Origin: Aliikangiella sp. G2MR2-5
GTDB lineage: Bacteria; Pseudomonadota; Gammaproteobacteria; Enterobacterales; Kangiellaceae
NCBI RefSeq assembly: GCF_015687155.1
Contig: NZ_JADPQF010000002.1
Location: forward strand, 372,001-436,000
Reading direction: 5' to 3'
DNA: 64,000 bases
Shown here: in pieces, positions 1-9,047 of the stretch
Layout of the letters: the number at the start of each line of letters is the position of its first letter
Numbering within the stretch: position 1 is the stretch's first letter
The notes under the pieces: generated by a model
Databases searched by the model: none
What the model was told of the DNA's origin: nothing
What the model saw: only the letters and a program-made list of their open reading frames with translations
Translations under genes and position numbers: made by a program

Positions 1-35
1 AAGGCAAGAGAAACAATACCTGCTACACCGCACAT
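1..35 (-). CDS. N-terminus of a glutamine amidotransferase, probably AsnB-like (partial, cut by window start)
   Basis: Reading leftward from an ATG at 35-33, the first eleven codons give MCGVAGIVSLA, and then the window ends. Cys2 directly after the initiator Met, followed by G-V-A-G-I, is the N-terminal-nucleophile signature of class II glutamine amidotransferases, above all asparagine synthase B. A purine-rich AAGGG lies about ten bases upstream. XrtA-type exopolysaccharide loci usually carry such an AsnB-like amidotransferase, which fits the neighbours. GlmS or PurF also begin with Met-Cys-Gly, so the exact family is inferred. Only 35 bases are visible. Confidence 0.7.
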   Translation of the reverse strand, partial: MCGVAGIVSLA

Positions 36-335
36 ATGATTACGCCCTTACACCACTAGCCTGTTTTAAAATCTGTTTGCTCATTCCCTGGCTTCTCCTG
101 TAGCCTGAAAGGTTAACGCGTCCTGCTCTTCTGCTTGTTTTCCGGGATGGAGTTTTACATAACTCCAATAAGCCACTATTTTTAGCAAGGACGCAATACT
201 ACTGAAATCAAAGGGTAAATTCAATTAGACAATGAAGTCCGCCACCCACAAATATTGCAAATTGCAATAAGTATAAGGAATATAGGAAGTTTTTTATAAC
301 GCCGGTTTCAATACCGTAAATATTCACGGATAATT
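36..335. other. 300-base intergenic region upstream of the amidotransferase gene
   Basis: No convincing gene is seen. It separates the start of the leftward amidotransferase gene from the end of the leftward deacetylase gene, so it should carry the amidotransferase promoter. The one clear structure is a 17-base dyad at 253-269. I found no good sigma-70 or sigma-54 promoter match. Confidence 0.5.
253..269. promoter_or_regulatory. Dyad-symmetric candidate operator
   Basis: Arms TATTGCAA (253-260) and TTGCAATA (262-269) form a perfect 8-base inverted repeat around one central A. It sits in the gap upstream of the leftward amidotransferase start. The short spacing suits binding by a dimeric regulator better than an RNA hairpin. 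The regulator is unknown. Confidence 0.35.
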
Positions 336-1364
336 CTATCGCGATCCAATAATGTCCAGCTGCTTAACCGGTTGCCGAAACAGATGGAAAGCCAGCTCTT
401 CCGACGCAAGTCTGCCTGAAGTATCTTCAAAATCAGGCTGTGCAATATTATAGCGTCCCAAAATGTAGTAATCCCTCGGTGTTACCGGGTTTAGCACCAT
501 ATCACCGGTAAAAATATACTTATAACCAGCCTCTAACGCCAAAGATTGCAGGTGAGCATTAGTAACGCCGTGTGGAAAAGACATGCTAAGAGGCGGCTTC
601 TGATAGGTTATCTGAGTGAGTGCCTTGGCCGAGTTCGACAAAGCGTCAGCGTCTGAAAGCACCTGAGTGAGAGGCTCATGTTCCTCACCATGTGTCCCCA
701 GATCAAACTGAGATGCATTGATCGCTCGCAGTTGCTCGCGTGTCATCATCTGAGGTAGATCATAGTTTTTAAAGGTCATTCTTTGTGCGAAAGACCTTAA
801 TTTATCCTTAACTTGTATATCACTTGACTGCAACCGATTTATTATTTTTCGGCAATCACCTTCACTGGCAGGCAGTTCAAGACTTATATGGCTAATACGA
901 ACAATCTCATCCAGCACTTCCTGATTAAACTCTCCACTTCTCCAGGCGCTGTAAATTGCTTCCTGCCAGGATAAAATCTTCTGATCAATGGCACTGGTAG
1001 TTACAAATAACAGTGGCCTCACGGAAAATTCTTTCGCAATCTTATCGGCATATTCATAGTTATCCGCCCATCCATCATCAAAAGTAATTAAAAGTGGATT
1101 TTCTGGTAGAGGAGCTCCTTCTCCGGCATTTTCAAGGTCGGATAGGGAAATAACAGAATAGTGTTTCTTGAAAAACTTCAGACATTCTCGAAAAAACTGA
1201 TCGCTAACAGTCCACTCCATGTCCGCAAATGCCCAACGAGGATCATCAACAGGAATTACTCGATGAAAGAGGACAACGGTCAACGCATTGCGCTCGCCTT
1301 TTCGAAGTAGACTACCCAATAGCCCGGAATGATAGAGACACTTTTTTATGATTTTTTTAATCAA
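336..1364 (-). CDS. Polysaccharide deacetylase family protein (NodB domain)
   Basis: The 342-residue protein has a NodB-type fold with motif 1 LITFDDGWADN (about residues 92-102), a GTHGEEH metal-binding motif and a later SFPHG motif. Family members remove N- or O-acetyl groups from sugars using a divalent metal. A short hydrophobic N-terminus is weak as a signal peptide. It is one of four clear deacetylases in this polysaccharide locus. It is read leftward toward the amidotransferase and is divergent from the acyltransferase gene on its right. The substrate is not readable from the sequence. Confidence 0.85.
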   Translation of the reverse strand: MIKKIIKKCLYHSGLLGSLLRKGERNALTVVLFHRVIPVDDPRWAFADMEWTVSDQFFRECLKFFKKHYSVISLSDLENAGEGAPLPENPLLITFDDGWADNYEYADKIAKEFSVRPLLFVTTSAIDQKILSWQEAIYSAWRSGEFNQEVLDEIVRISHISLELPASEGDCRKIINRLQSSDIQVKDKLRSFAQRMTFKNYDLPQMMTREQLRAINASQFDLGTHGEEHEPLTQVLSDADALSNSAKALTQITYQKPPLSMSFPHGVTNAHLQSLALEAGYKYIFTGDMVLNPVTPRDYYILGRYNIAQPDFEDTSGRLASEELAFHLFRQPVKQLDIIGSR

Positions 1365-1585
1365 CCTTTATATTTCCTAAGTAAGTGCAATCCTCTGATT
1401 CAAGAGAGAAAATTATACTACTAAATCACGGTTTTGCGATAAATTCTGGATAATCCATATCGAAAACGCTAGTTTTGGCCTTGCTGCCAGGGTATTTTTT
1501 TCATGTTCATAATACCAAGACTATTTACTTTATTAGCGCTAAATCACTACAATTCGCCCCAATTAAGTATGGATCAGGTATTAAC

Positions 1586-2692
1586 ATGATGTCAGGAAAG
1601 ACTTCTTCAAATGCAAGCAACAATAGCCTCCCTTACGGGCAGCGTCTGGTAAATCTGGATATAATCCGGTTTATAGCAGCGTTTTCTGTTCTGATTTATC
1701 ATTACAAATCAAAGTTCTGTACCAGCTTGCCGGAAACCTCAGTACTATCCCAAAATGTCTATTCAATTACCAAGTTTGGATACCTGGGTGTCGATCTGTT
1801 CTTCCTGATTAGCGGCTTTGTTATTTTTGCATCAGCCAACAACCGAACCGCAATTCAGTTTCTGATTTCAAGAGCGACCAGAATACTCCCTACTTTCTGG
1901 GTGTGCCTGGTGATAACCACTTTTGTACTGCTTTCAATCGGCACAGAAGGTTCCAAAATCTCTATTTTCAGCTTTCTGGCCAACTTCTTCCTGGTGCACG
2001 AATACGTAAATCAACCTGCAGTGGATGGCGTTTACTGGACCTTAATAACTGAGCTGAAATTCTACGCCTGTGTATTTTTACTCATTCTACTTGGCGGTTT
2101 TAAATACTATCGCGCCTGGATATTGCTTTGGCTTGCCGCTACCCTTTGCTTTTTTGTGTGCGAACAGCCATCTTTTATGGGCTGGTTTATTTCCCCCTAT
2201 TATTCTCCTTACTTCATTTCAGGGATCATTTTTTACCTTGCCAAAAAGGAAGGTTACACTCTGTATAACCTTTTAATTCTATCGATCAGCCTGCCTTTAG
2301 CACTGTACAACGGCTATATTACTATTGACTCCTTTGCCAAGGATGTCAGTATCGCCGACAAAGTCATTGCCGATCTATTAATCTGCCTTTTCTTCTTCAT
2401 ATTCTATTTAATTTCGAAGGATAAACTTCAAGTGAAGGAACGACGTTTCTGGCTGTTACTCGGCGGAATCACATATCCTTTGTACCTTCTCCATAATTTG
2501 ATGGGCAAAGTCATTTACGACGAACTTCACGAGTATTTACCTTCATTTATACTACTCGCATTAATAACCCTGTGCATGGTACTGGCATCACTATTTATCC
2601 ATACAAAACTGGAACGAAGAATTTCTGACAGATTAAAATCCTTTTTAATTGGTTATACTGTGAAATTACAAAAGAAAGAGGCGGTCACCTAG
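1586..2692 (+). CDS. Acyltransferase 3 family membrane protein (OafA/YrhL-like)
   Basis: An integral membrane O-acyltransferase with about ten hydrophobic segments. The N-terminal LDIIRFIAAFSVLIYHYK carries the family's conserved Arg and His, and FLISGFVIF follows the next segment. Such enzymes move acetyl or other acyl groups onto cell-surface sugars. The frame is open back to a TTG at 1475, but I prefer the ATG at 1586: the extra 37 residues are not typical of the family, and the conserved core begins soon after the ATG. It is one of only two plus-strand genes in the polysaccharide locus. Its stop codon lies inside the terminator hairpin. Confidence 0.85.
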   Translation: MMSGKTSSNASNNSLPYGQRLVNLDIIRFIAAFSVLIYHYKSKFCTSLPETSVLSQNVYSITKFGYLGVDLFFLISGFVIFASANNRTAIQFLISRATRILPTFWVCLVITTFVLLSIGTEGSKISIFSFLANFFLVHEYVNQPAVDGVYWTLITELKFYACVFLLILLGGFKYYRAWILLWLAATLCFFVCEQPSFMGWFISPYYSPYFISGIIFYLAKKEGYTLYNLLILSISLPLALYNGYITIDSFAKDVSIADKVIADLLICLFFFIFYLISKDKLQVKERRFWLLLGGITYPLYLLHNLMGKVIYDELHEYLPSFILLALITLCMVLASLFIHTKLERRISDRLKSFLIGYTVKLQKKEAVT

Positions 2693-2709
2693 TGACCGCC
2701 TCTTTCTTT
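2671..2709. terminator. Bidirectional terminator hairpin overlapping a stop codon
   Basis: An 18-base perfect inverted repeat has arms at 2671-2688 and 2692-2709 and a three-base loop. It contains the TAG stop (2690-2692) of the acyltransferase gene. T-rich sequence follows the rightward arm, and A-rich sequence precedes the leftward arm, so it can end transcription both ways. The flanking genes are convergent, which fits. Confidence 0.85.
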
Positions 2710-2730
2710 TCTTGAGCCGTAAACTCTGAT

Positions 2731-4548
2731 TTACTGCTTTTCAAAAGCGCCCATATCAATACCATTTCCAGAAGGTCTGCTTGCTCCTAGTATATCGTCA
2801 GTTGGCGCGTTAGCTCCGTCAAAGGAGTTTACTCCTGCATCAATCGCAGGACTTCCCGCGCCAAGCCGATAGTTGCTACTAAAGAGCGCATCCGAGCTTG
2901 ATTCAAACGAGTGACTCCCCCAGCCCTGTGATTGCCATTGAGTAAGAGACATTGTAGCTCCTTCTGAGTCACTGCTTACGCGATAGGTTCCACTCGTCGC
3001 ATTATAATCAGCGGTAAACTGATTGCTATTGAGAGAGATACTGCCGCTACTGTCGATAAGAATATTGTTAAAAATTCGATGTCCACCCTCATCATCAGTC
3101 ATTTTAATTGACCAGCCACCATTGTCCGCAACGGTATTATTGTAGATATCAAAATTTGCAGGCCCGGAAGCAGCATCCATAACAAAACCGCGAATACCGT
3201 GACGTCCATTCGAATAAATCAGGTTATTGCGAATAACCGAGTCGCGGACCCCATCCATATCAAAACCGTTCGCTGCATTATCATAGATAGTATTCTTCTC
3301 GAGAATAATTCCCGTATGCAGTCCATCAGTACCGCTTCCAACGGTCAGGTCACCGTTAAAATGGATACCATTCTTTGCATTCTGATAGCTGATATTGCCT
3401 CTTAAAGTTGTATTATCAGAGCCGCCATTTGCCAGGTAGATTCCGTGACTGGCCTGAGAGTAGGCGGCTTCATTCCCTTCCACCAATGAATAGGATAATT
3501 GTGACAGATAGATATTGGTAGAAGGAGAATTAAAAACTTTGTTATTTCTAACGGTTACGTCCACCATGGGATCCGTTGCAGAAGCGCCGCGCGCAGCGAT
3601 TCCATAGGTTGTCCCATCTTGATTATCAACAGTAAAACCATCAACGATCACGTGGTTCGCATCTGAAATCCGAATAATTGCGTCACTCGCATCTCCGTGA
3701 CGATTGAGCACAACATTGTCTTCTGCCGCCATCACCATCAGTTTGTTAGACTCATCACCACTGCGATAGAGATCAAAGCCCTCATAAGTACCAGCGAAGA
3801 CCTTAACTATGTCTCCAGGGCCGGCATCATCGATCGCATCCTGAATGACTTCGTACTCCTGCATTGCACCGGAAGTATCATCTACACAAAGAACATTCGA
3901 CTGGGCACAATTGGTTTCTACAACACTAAAATGAGCAACAATCTGAGCATTGCTGGTCAGGTTAAATTCACACCTGTCGGTTTGACTGCTGCCACATTGC
4001 TCATCACTCCAATGAGAAAATTCATATCCGGATTCAGCTATTGCAGTTAACTCTACTAGCGTATTTTCGACCAGGTCAACGCTGCATACGGCACCGCAAT
4101 TAATATCGTTCCCGCCAACAACGGAGCCTCCAGTCTGAGGCTTGACAGAAAGCCTGAAAATACTATTGTCTGATGATGTGAACTCAGCGGTGATGAGAAT
4201 ATCCCTGCTCATAGAAAAGCTACAGAGGGAGTCGTTAGAACCATTACATACATCACCTTGCCATCTTACAAACTGATAGCCACTGTCAGCTATAGCCTCT
4301 AGCTCAACCCGAGTATCTGCATCGTACTCCCAGTCGCAATTACCCTGACACATATTAGAGCTATTGACTTCGATTTCTCCGTCATTGACCTCGCCAATTT
4401 CCAGTGTATATTTCTGACTTGCAGGTGGCTCGGGCTCATCTCCACCACCGGAGCTGGCACAAGCAATCAAGTTTGCCAGAAAAAGTGCCTGTAATGTTAA
4501 CCTGAATAGTACTTTCATATCGAAATTGGATTCTTTATCTTGTTTCAT
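2731..4548 (-). CDS. Lipoprotein with two InlB-type B-repeat domains and a right-handed beta-helix
   Basis: The precursor has a lipobox LIAC, so it should be a lipid-anchored envelope protein. Two similar domains of about 80 residues (near 47-125 and 131-210), each with a YxFxxWxG/C-type pattern and paired cysteines, resemble the divergent InlB B-repeat. From about residue 230 to 590 there is a parallel beta-helix with many N-G and N-N turns, ending in a GIDMGAFE motif common in such proteins. Beta-helix proteins of this kind are often polysaccharide lyases, epimerases or adhesins. An internal ATG at 4518 gives a cleaner 20-residue lipoprotein signal and may be the true start. No clear ribosome site decides. 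Confidence 0.75.
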   Translation of the reverse strand: MKQDKESNFDMKVLFRLTLQALFLANLIACASSGGGDEPEPPASQKYTLEIGEVNDGEIEVNSSNMCQGNCDWEYDADTRVELEAIADSGYQFVRWQGDVCNGSNDSLCSFSMSRDILITAEFTSSDNSIFRLSVKPQTGGSVVGGNDINCGAVCSVDLVENTLVELTAIAESGYEFSHWSDEQCGSSQTDRCEFNLTSNAQIVAHFSVVETNCAQSNVLCVDDTSGAMQEYEVIQDAIDDAGPGDIVKVFAGTYEGFDLYRSGDESNKLMVMAAEDNVVLNRHGDASDAIIRISDANHVIVDGFTVDNQDGTTYGIAARGASATDPMVDVTVRNNKVFNSPSTNIYLSQLSYSLVEGNEAAYSQASHGIYLANGGSDNTTLRGNISYQNAKNGIHFNGDLTVGSGTDGLHTGIILEKNTIYDNAANGFDMDGVRDSVIRNNLIYSNGRHGIRGFVMDAASGPANFDIYNNTVADNGGWSIKMTDDEGGHRIFNNILIDSSGSISLNSNQFTADYNATSGTYRVSSDSEGATMSLTQWQSQGWGSHSFESSSDALFSSNYRLGAGSPAIDAGVNSFDGANAPTDDILGASRPSGNGIDMGAFEKQ

Positions 4549-4753
4549 TTAAGTGACCATTTGACCGCATATTATGCGCTTTGTATCGGTAAAACTTGGC
4601 AAACTTAATGCCCTTTGTGGCATTTTGCGAAACAATTCACACTGGTTGGTCTAGAGATATACAAAATGGGATATTTCAGAGAAAACGTCAGCCGGAAGAG
4701 CGGAAAAAAAGGCTGGTGAAAATTAGGTTTTCAGCCCTTCCGTTGAGGTGAGT

Positions 4754-6451
4754 TTAGAATACTTTTCTGGAGCCAAAAAACTCCCAGATATATTGCGACA
4801 AGGAAGGCTTCTCGCCCTGGCAAAATCCTCGCTCAACCTTAGCGTCAAAGCACATCTCAGCTACGATTCTAGCTTCATTTGTCCATGGCCAAAGCGATTC
4901 ATCAGTTAGTTCATTGTACCCCTCATCACCAAAAAAACTTCCTGATCGACCATAGCGTTGAACGACTCTGGCCCCTACGTTGTTTTGTGCAAGCCAGTTA
5001 TTGATATTCGAGCCATTTTCGACGTCTACCGGGTACTGAATAAACCCATTCCTGATCGGACTGGCGGGCAAGACTTTACATTCGCCATCACAATCAGAAA
5101 CATCAAAAGGCTTTTCAGTTGCTTTAGGGTCAAAGCTTGCTGAATTACTGACTTCGGAGCCTCTCGCATTATAGCCAGTCCTGGTAGCTCCAATCGTCAA
5201 GCTGTTACGGATAATGACACTGTCCTGCTCCGGGCTAACACGGATAGCACTTACATTGGGTTTTGCCTGTGATAGAAATATGGAAGCATTTTCAATAATA
5301 CTTGGTGGTCGGTCTGCATCATCATAGTTATAAGGTTTATTTCCAATATTAATACCACCTAGTGTATTACCCAGAGAAACAAAGTGCTTGATGGTCCAGA
5401 CAGGCTCTTCTCCCTCGGTCACATTGTCTGCTTCAAAATGAAGACTAAAATCTTGTGAGTTTACAGACATCGAACCAAGCCACTCATTTCTTCCTAAATA
5501 GTAGTGGCTCCCATCAATAGGCTTACCAGATTGGTTGCTAGCTTTTACTCTCTCCCGCGTCGTATGTTGAGCGGTAGCAAAGTCGCCATACGGCTTGTCT
5601 GCTCTAAGCAGTCTGTCGACAACCATCATATTTTGCACCGAGACATCGTGAGAGTCGTAAACAGTAAATCCAATACTTGGATCTGCCTTAGGAGCACTTT
5701 CACAACCAGCTTTATCACAACCTTCCCCGCGTACAACGACCCTTCGCCATACGTTGTAGTGGGCACGATAGTTCATTGCTATTGCACGACGATTCGCCGC
5801 CCAAACCCACACGTCTTCAATTAAATTATGCGTATTTCCCTGATGATGATCGCCAGTTCCAACGTATAACCCTCCGTAGATCCCGCTGTTTTTAATAGCA
5901 ACATATTGGGTATTGTACAGAGCAGAGCCTCCCTCAACCTTTAAGCCGTCTATCTCTATAAAACGCGCCTTTTCTCTCTTTCGACCGAGAAATAGTGGTT
6001 GTGTATTTCCTTCACCAGTCAGTTTAACGGTTCCTGGCTTAAGGGCACTAAGCCGGGTCGGAAAATCACGTCCTCTCCCCGATGGAATGCCTGCAGAATA
6101 AGGAAGCGCTTTGCCATGGTAATCTACAGAACGAAGAATTCCGGTACCTTTAGCTATCGAGTAATCTCCTGGCATCAGGAAAAGTGTGTCACCGGCCTCA
6201 AAGTCACTATGGTTAAAAGCATATGAAAAAGACTTCCATGGCTTACTCTGACTGCGCCCGTCATTACTGTCATCCCCTTCCGGCGAAATATAATAGACTT
6301 CCGGAACAAATGGTTTAGCATTTTCTTTTTTTGAAGACTCAGATTTTATCGTTTCCGTCTGGTCATCATTCGGCGAATTAGTACAACCCGAAAGTCCCAG
6401 TAACAGCAACAAAGCCCAGAACTTTAGAAGTGATAAAGGTAAATATTTCAC
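4754..6451 (-). CDS. Beta-helix lipoprotein (DUF1565-like), shorter paralogue
   Basis: The 565-residue protein starts with a lipoprotein signal ending LSGC (Cys23). After a charged linker it enters a right-handed beta-helix whose first part reads YYISPEGDDSNDG, a typical DUF1565/pectate-lyase-like entry. From about residue 50 to the end it aligns with the C-terminal half of the next gene, sharing long blocks such as PSIGFTVYDSHDVSVQN. Relative to that paralogue it has an insertion near residues 298-314. Its role is probably binding, cutting or epimerising a polysaccharide at the cell surface. The catalytic residues are not identified. Confidence 0.75.
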   Translation of the reverse strand: MKYLPLSLLKFWALLLLLGLSGCTNSPNDDQTETIKSESSKKENAKPFVPEVYYISPEGDDSNDGRSQSKPWKSFSYAFNHSDFEAGDTLFLMPGDYSIAKGTGILRSVDYHGKALPYSAGIPSGRGRDFPTRLSALKPGTVKLTGEGNTQPLFLGRKREKARFIEIDGLKVEGGSALYNTQYVAIKNSGIYGGLYVGTGDHHQGNTHNLIEDVWVWAANRRAIAMNYRAHYNVWRRVVVRGEGCDKAGCESAPKADPSIGFTVYDSHDVSVQNMMVVDRLLRADKPYGDFATAQHTTRERVKASNQSGKPIDGSHYYLGRNEWLGSMSVNSQDFSLHFEADNVTEGEEPVWTIKHFVSLGNTLGGINIGNKPYNYDDADRPPSIIENASIFLSQAKPNVSAIRVSPEQDSVIIRNSLTIGATRTGYNARGSEVSNSASFDPKATEKPFDVSDCDGECKVLPASPIRNGFIQYPVDVENGSNINNWLAQNNVGARVVQRYGRSGSFFGDEGYNELTDESLWPWTNEARIVAEMCFDAKVERGFCQGEKPSLSQYIWEFFGSRKVF

Positions 6452-6514
6452 AACAACTCCATTTATCGCAGTTTTCGGGCGGAAGTATACAAAAGCAACG
6501 GTTAGAGTTAAAGC

Positions 6515-6551
6515 ACAAAAAGAAAAGGCCCGGTTTATATAAAACCGGGCC
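6515..6551 (-). terminator. Rho-independent terminator after the longer beta-helix gene
   Basis: Read leftward, the arms GGCCCGGTTT (opposite 6542-6551) and AAACCGGGCC (opposite 6527-6536) form a GC-rich stem. A T-rich run opposite 6515-6526 follows. A second inverted repeat, TAAGCCAAG at 6557-6565 with its complement at 6578-6586, lies just before it, close to the stop codon. The pair should end transcription from the gene stopping at 6588. Confidence 0.75.
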
Positions 6552-6587
6552 CTTAATAAGCCAAGGGTATTGGGTATCTTGGCTTAA

Positions 6588-8804
6588 TCAGTACAAATTG
6601 GTTGGCATGGGGTTTCCTAAAGATTCCCAAATATATGAAGTTAAGGTTACCTGACTACTTGAACCTAGCTGACTGCCAGTAGAACAAAAACCTCGGGTAA
6701 TATTCATATCTTCACACATTTCCTTTTTAATGCGATCTTCATTTGGCCATGGCCACAAAGCTTGATCTGAAAGCATGTTATATCCAGCTTCGCCGTGTAT
6801 TGTCCCACTGATACCGTATTGATACATAACAGTGGCGCCAACAGACTCACCGCTGATGGCATTATCTACCGCTGAACCCGCTTCAACTCTTGTTGGGTAG
6901 ATTAAAGAACCATTATTTAAAGGATTAGAGTTTAGTGAAACACACTGTCCAATACAGTTGGCAACATCAAAGTCACCTTCGCTTGCTTGAGGATTATAAG
7001 CAACAGAATCTTCGGCTGTTGAAGCCAACATATTAAATCCGGTTCGGGTTGCGCCAATTGCTAATGTATTTCTTGCAGTTACATTATGCTGACCAGAACT
7101 TACTCGAATGCCACTGCGATTTTCAGCTGGATTTTCAAGGACAATAGTCGAATTTTCTATAACCGATGGAGGACTTCCCGCACTGCCATAGTTATAGGGT
7201 TGATTGCCAATATTAATACCACCGTCAGGATTACCCACTGCAACAAAATTCTTAATAGTCCAGATAGGGTCACCACCGCCTATCACATTATCGGCTTCAA
7301 AATGCATCGCCGCATCTTGTGAGTTAATTGACATAGTACCCAGCCATTCATTTCTACCCAGATGATATTGACTGTCAGCAGTATGTTGAGCCGTGGCAAA
7401 GTCACCATAAGGAGAGTCGTTACGAATCAAACGATCAACTACGATAACATTTTGCACTGATACATCATGGGAGTCATAGACGGTAAATCCAATACTGGGA
7501 TCTGCTTTTGGTGCGCTTTCACAACCAGCTTCATCACAACCATCACTACGCAATATTACACGTCGCCACACATTGTAGTGTGCTTTATAGTTCATTGCGC
7601 TTGCACGCCAGTTGTTGGTCCATACCCACACATCTTCAATCAAGTTATGTGTATTTCCATTGTCATGGTCATTAGTACCAATTGTTAATGGACCATGAAA
7701 ACCGGAATTACGGAACACAACATATTGAGAGTTAAACATGGTACCACCGCCTTCAAAGCGCATACCAGAGACTTCAATGTAACGATCTTTGCGAGATGAA
7801 CGACCTATGAAGATGGGTCGAACCCCTTCAGGTCCCGCAACAATGACTCTGCCAGGGTTAGCCGCGCGAACTATCGTTGGATAATCCCGATTAATTCCGG
7901 AAGGTATTGAGCCTGAATAGTCCAGAGGGTTTCCATGATCATCCACTTCACGAAGAATGCCAGTGCCATTTGCAATTGAGTAGGTGCCATCGAGCAAAAT
8001 CAACTCATCGCCACCTTCCATCCCACCACCGGCAGTATCAAAAGCACGCTCAAACGTGCGCCATGGGGTTGAAGCACTGGTGCCATCATTGTTATCACTA
8101 CCTTCAGGTGAAAGGTAGTAAACATCCAGCCCAAGCTCGGTTACAACCACTGTTACACTTGCCTGAGCAGAAGAATTAATTCCATCAGAACAGGAAACAG
8201 TAAAAACTTCAGTTCCTACCTCATCAGTAAGATAAGTAACCACGTTTTCCTGACTGGTGCGAGTGACATTGCTGGTACCACTGATAGTGTAGGTCAGTTC
8301 ATCCCCATCATTATCAGTCAGCGGCCCCAAAGTTAACTCTATTGTAATACCTGCTTTGGAGCTAAAAGTCATATCTTCCAATATAGCCGCGCCGTTACCA
8401 TCTTCTACTTCAATATTAAAAGCATTCAGCTCATCAGAATCCTGGCCGTCGGTAACCGAAACAACAATGTTGCCGTAATCGCCTATACTGCTTTGTCCTG
8501 TACTCCCATACAGGCGGCCAGTAGACGAGTCAAAACTGGCCCAGTCAGGCTTATTTTGAATACTGAACGAAAGGCTATCTCCATCTTCATCACTTGCCGA
8601 AGGAGTGTAGTCATAAAACTCGCCAGCCACAGCAGAAGAAGGATATTTACCGCTGATAACTGGTGCTTTATTTTGAGATGATTCGCTTGATTTCTGCTCA
8701 ACATCTTCGCTTCCACTACAAGCGATAAGAGACGACAAAGCAGCAGCGATTGTGATTTGCTGAAGAAAACCCAATTTATTTGTGCTTACTTTTGAAGAAA
8801 ACAT
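6588..8804 (-). CDS. Beta-helix lipoprotein with N-terminal Ig/cadherin-like domains, longer paralogue
   Basis: The lipoprotein signal ends LIAC (Cys29 from the ATG at 8804). The frame extends upstream to a TTG at 8831, which I consider less likely. Residues about 45-140 resemble the putative-Ig/dystroglycan cadherin-like domain (DEDGDSLSFSIQNKPDWASF), and about 140-225 resemble a second such domain (DNDGDELTYTISG). The remainder is a beta-helix closely related to the 4754-6451 product, sharing the blocks around PSIGFTVYDSHDVSVQN and YHLGRNEWLG. The pair probably arose by duplication and then gained or lost the N-terminal modules. A lipid-anchored polysaccharide-acting or polysaccharide-binding role is inferred. 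Confidence 0.75.
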   Translation of the reverse strand: MFSSKVSTNKLGFLQQITIAAALSSLIACSGSEDVEQKSSESSQNKAPVISGKYPSSAVAGEFYDYTPSASDEDGDSLSFSIQNKPDWASFDSSTGRLYGSTGQSSIGDYGNIVVSVTDGQDSDELNAFNIEVEDGNGAAILEDMTFSSKAGITIELTLGPLTDNDGDELTYTISGTSNVTRTSQENVVTYLTDEVGTEVFTVSCSDGINSSAQASVTVVVTELGLDVYYLSPEGSDNNDGTSASTPWRTFERAFDTAGGGMEGGDELILLDGTYSIANGTGILREVDDHGNPLDYSGSIPSGINRDYPTIVRAANPGRVIVAGPEGVRPIFIGRSSRKDRYIEVSGMRFEGGGTMFNSQYVVFRNSGFHGPLTIGTNDHDNGNTHNLIEDVWVWTNNWRASAMNYKAHYNVWRRVILRSDGCDEAGCESAPKADPSIGFTVYDSHDVSVQNVIVVDRLIRNDSPYGDFATAQHTADSQYHLGRNEWLGTMSINSQDAAMHFEADNVIGGGDPIWTIKNFVAVGNPDGGINIGNQPYNYGSAGSPPSVIENSTIVLENPAENRSGIRVSSGQHNVTARNTLAIGATRTGFNMLASTAEDSVAYNPQASEGDFDVANCIGQCVSLNSNPLNNGSLIYPTRVEAGSAVDNAISGESVGATVMYQYGISGTIHGEAGYNMLSDQALWPWPNEDRIKKEMCEDMNITRGFCSTGSQLGSSSQVTLTSYIWESLGNPMPTNLY

Positions 8805-9047
8805 AATTTTACCCAATACCTTAGCTTTCAAAGATGACCTTCGTCACCGAGTGCTAGTTATATCGGGGATTTCGGGATTTCTTAACCAAACATGATTGAA
8901 ACTTTGAACCAGCTCACACTATTTATCTCCACTTTTATATAAAGCCTTAAACTTTATTAAATGCGAGTTATTTCAACGCGTTATATCTCTTTTTGAGAAT
9001 CAGGATTAATTCAATATCTTTTATATAAATAACACTTTTTATTTGTT

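Noticed and set aside
3697-4050. Open frame of 117 codons on the plus strand
   Set aside because: It lies wholly inside the lipoprotein gene on the other strand, has no recognisable domain and no ribosome site.
4689-4715. CAGCC/GGCTG pair as a terminator for the shorter beta-helix gene
   Set aside because: The run of T residues lies in the loop, not after the stem, and the stem is only five bases.
2731-8804. PEP-CTERM sorting signals on the beta-helix proteins
   Set aside because: The C-termini lack the Pro-Glu-Pro motif, membrane helix and basic tail; all three carry lipoprotein signals instead.
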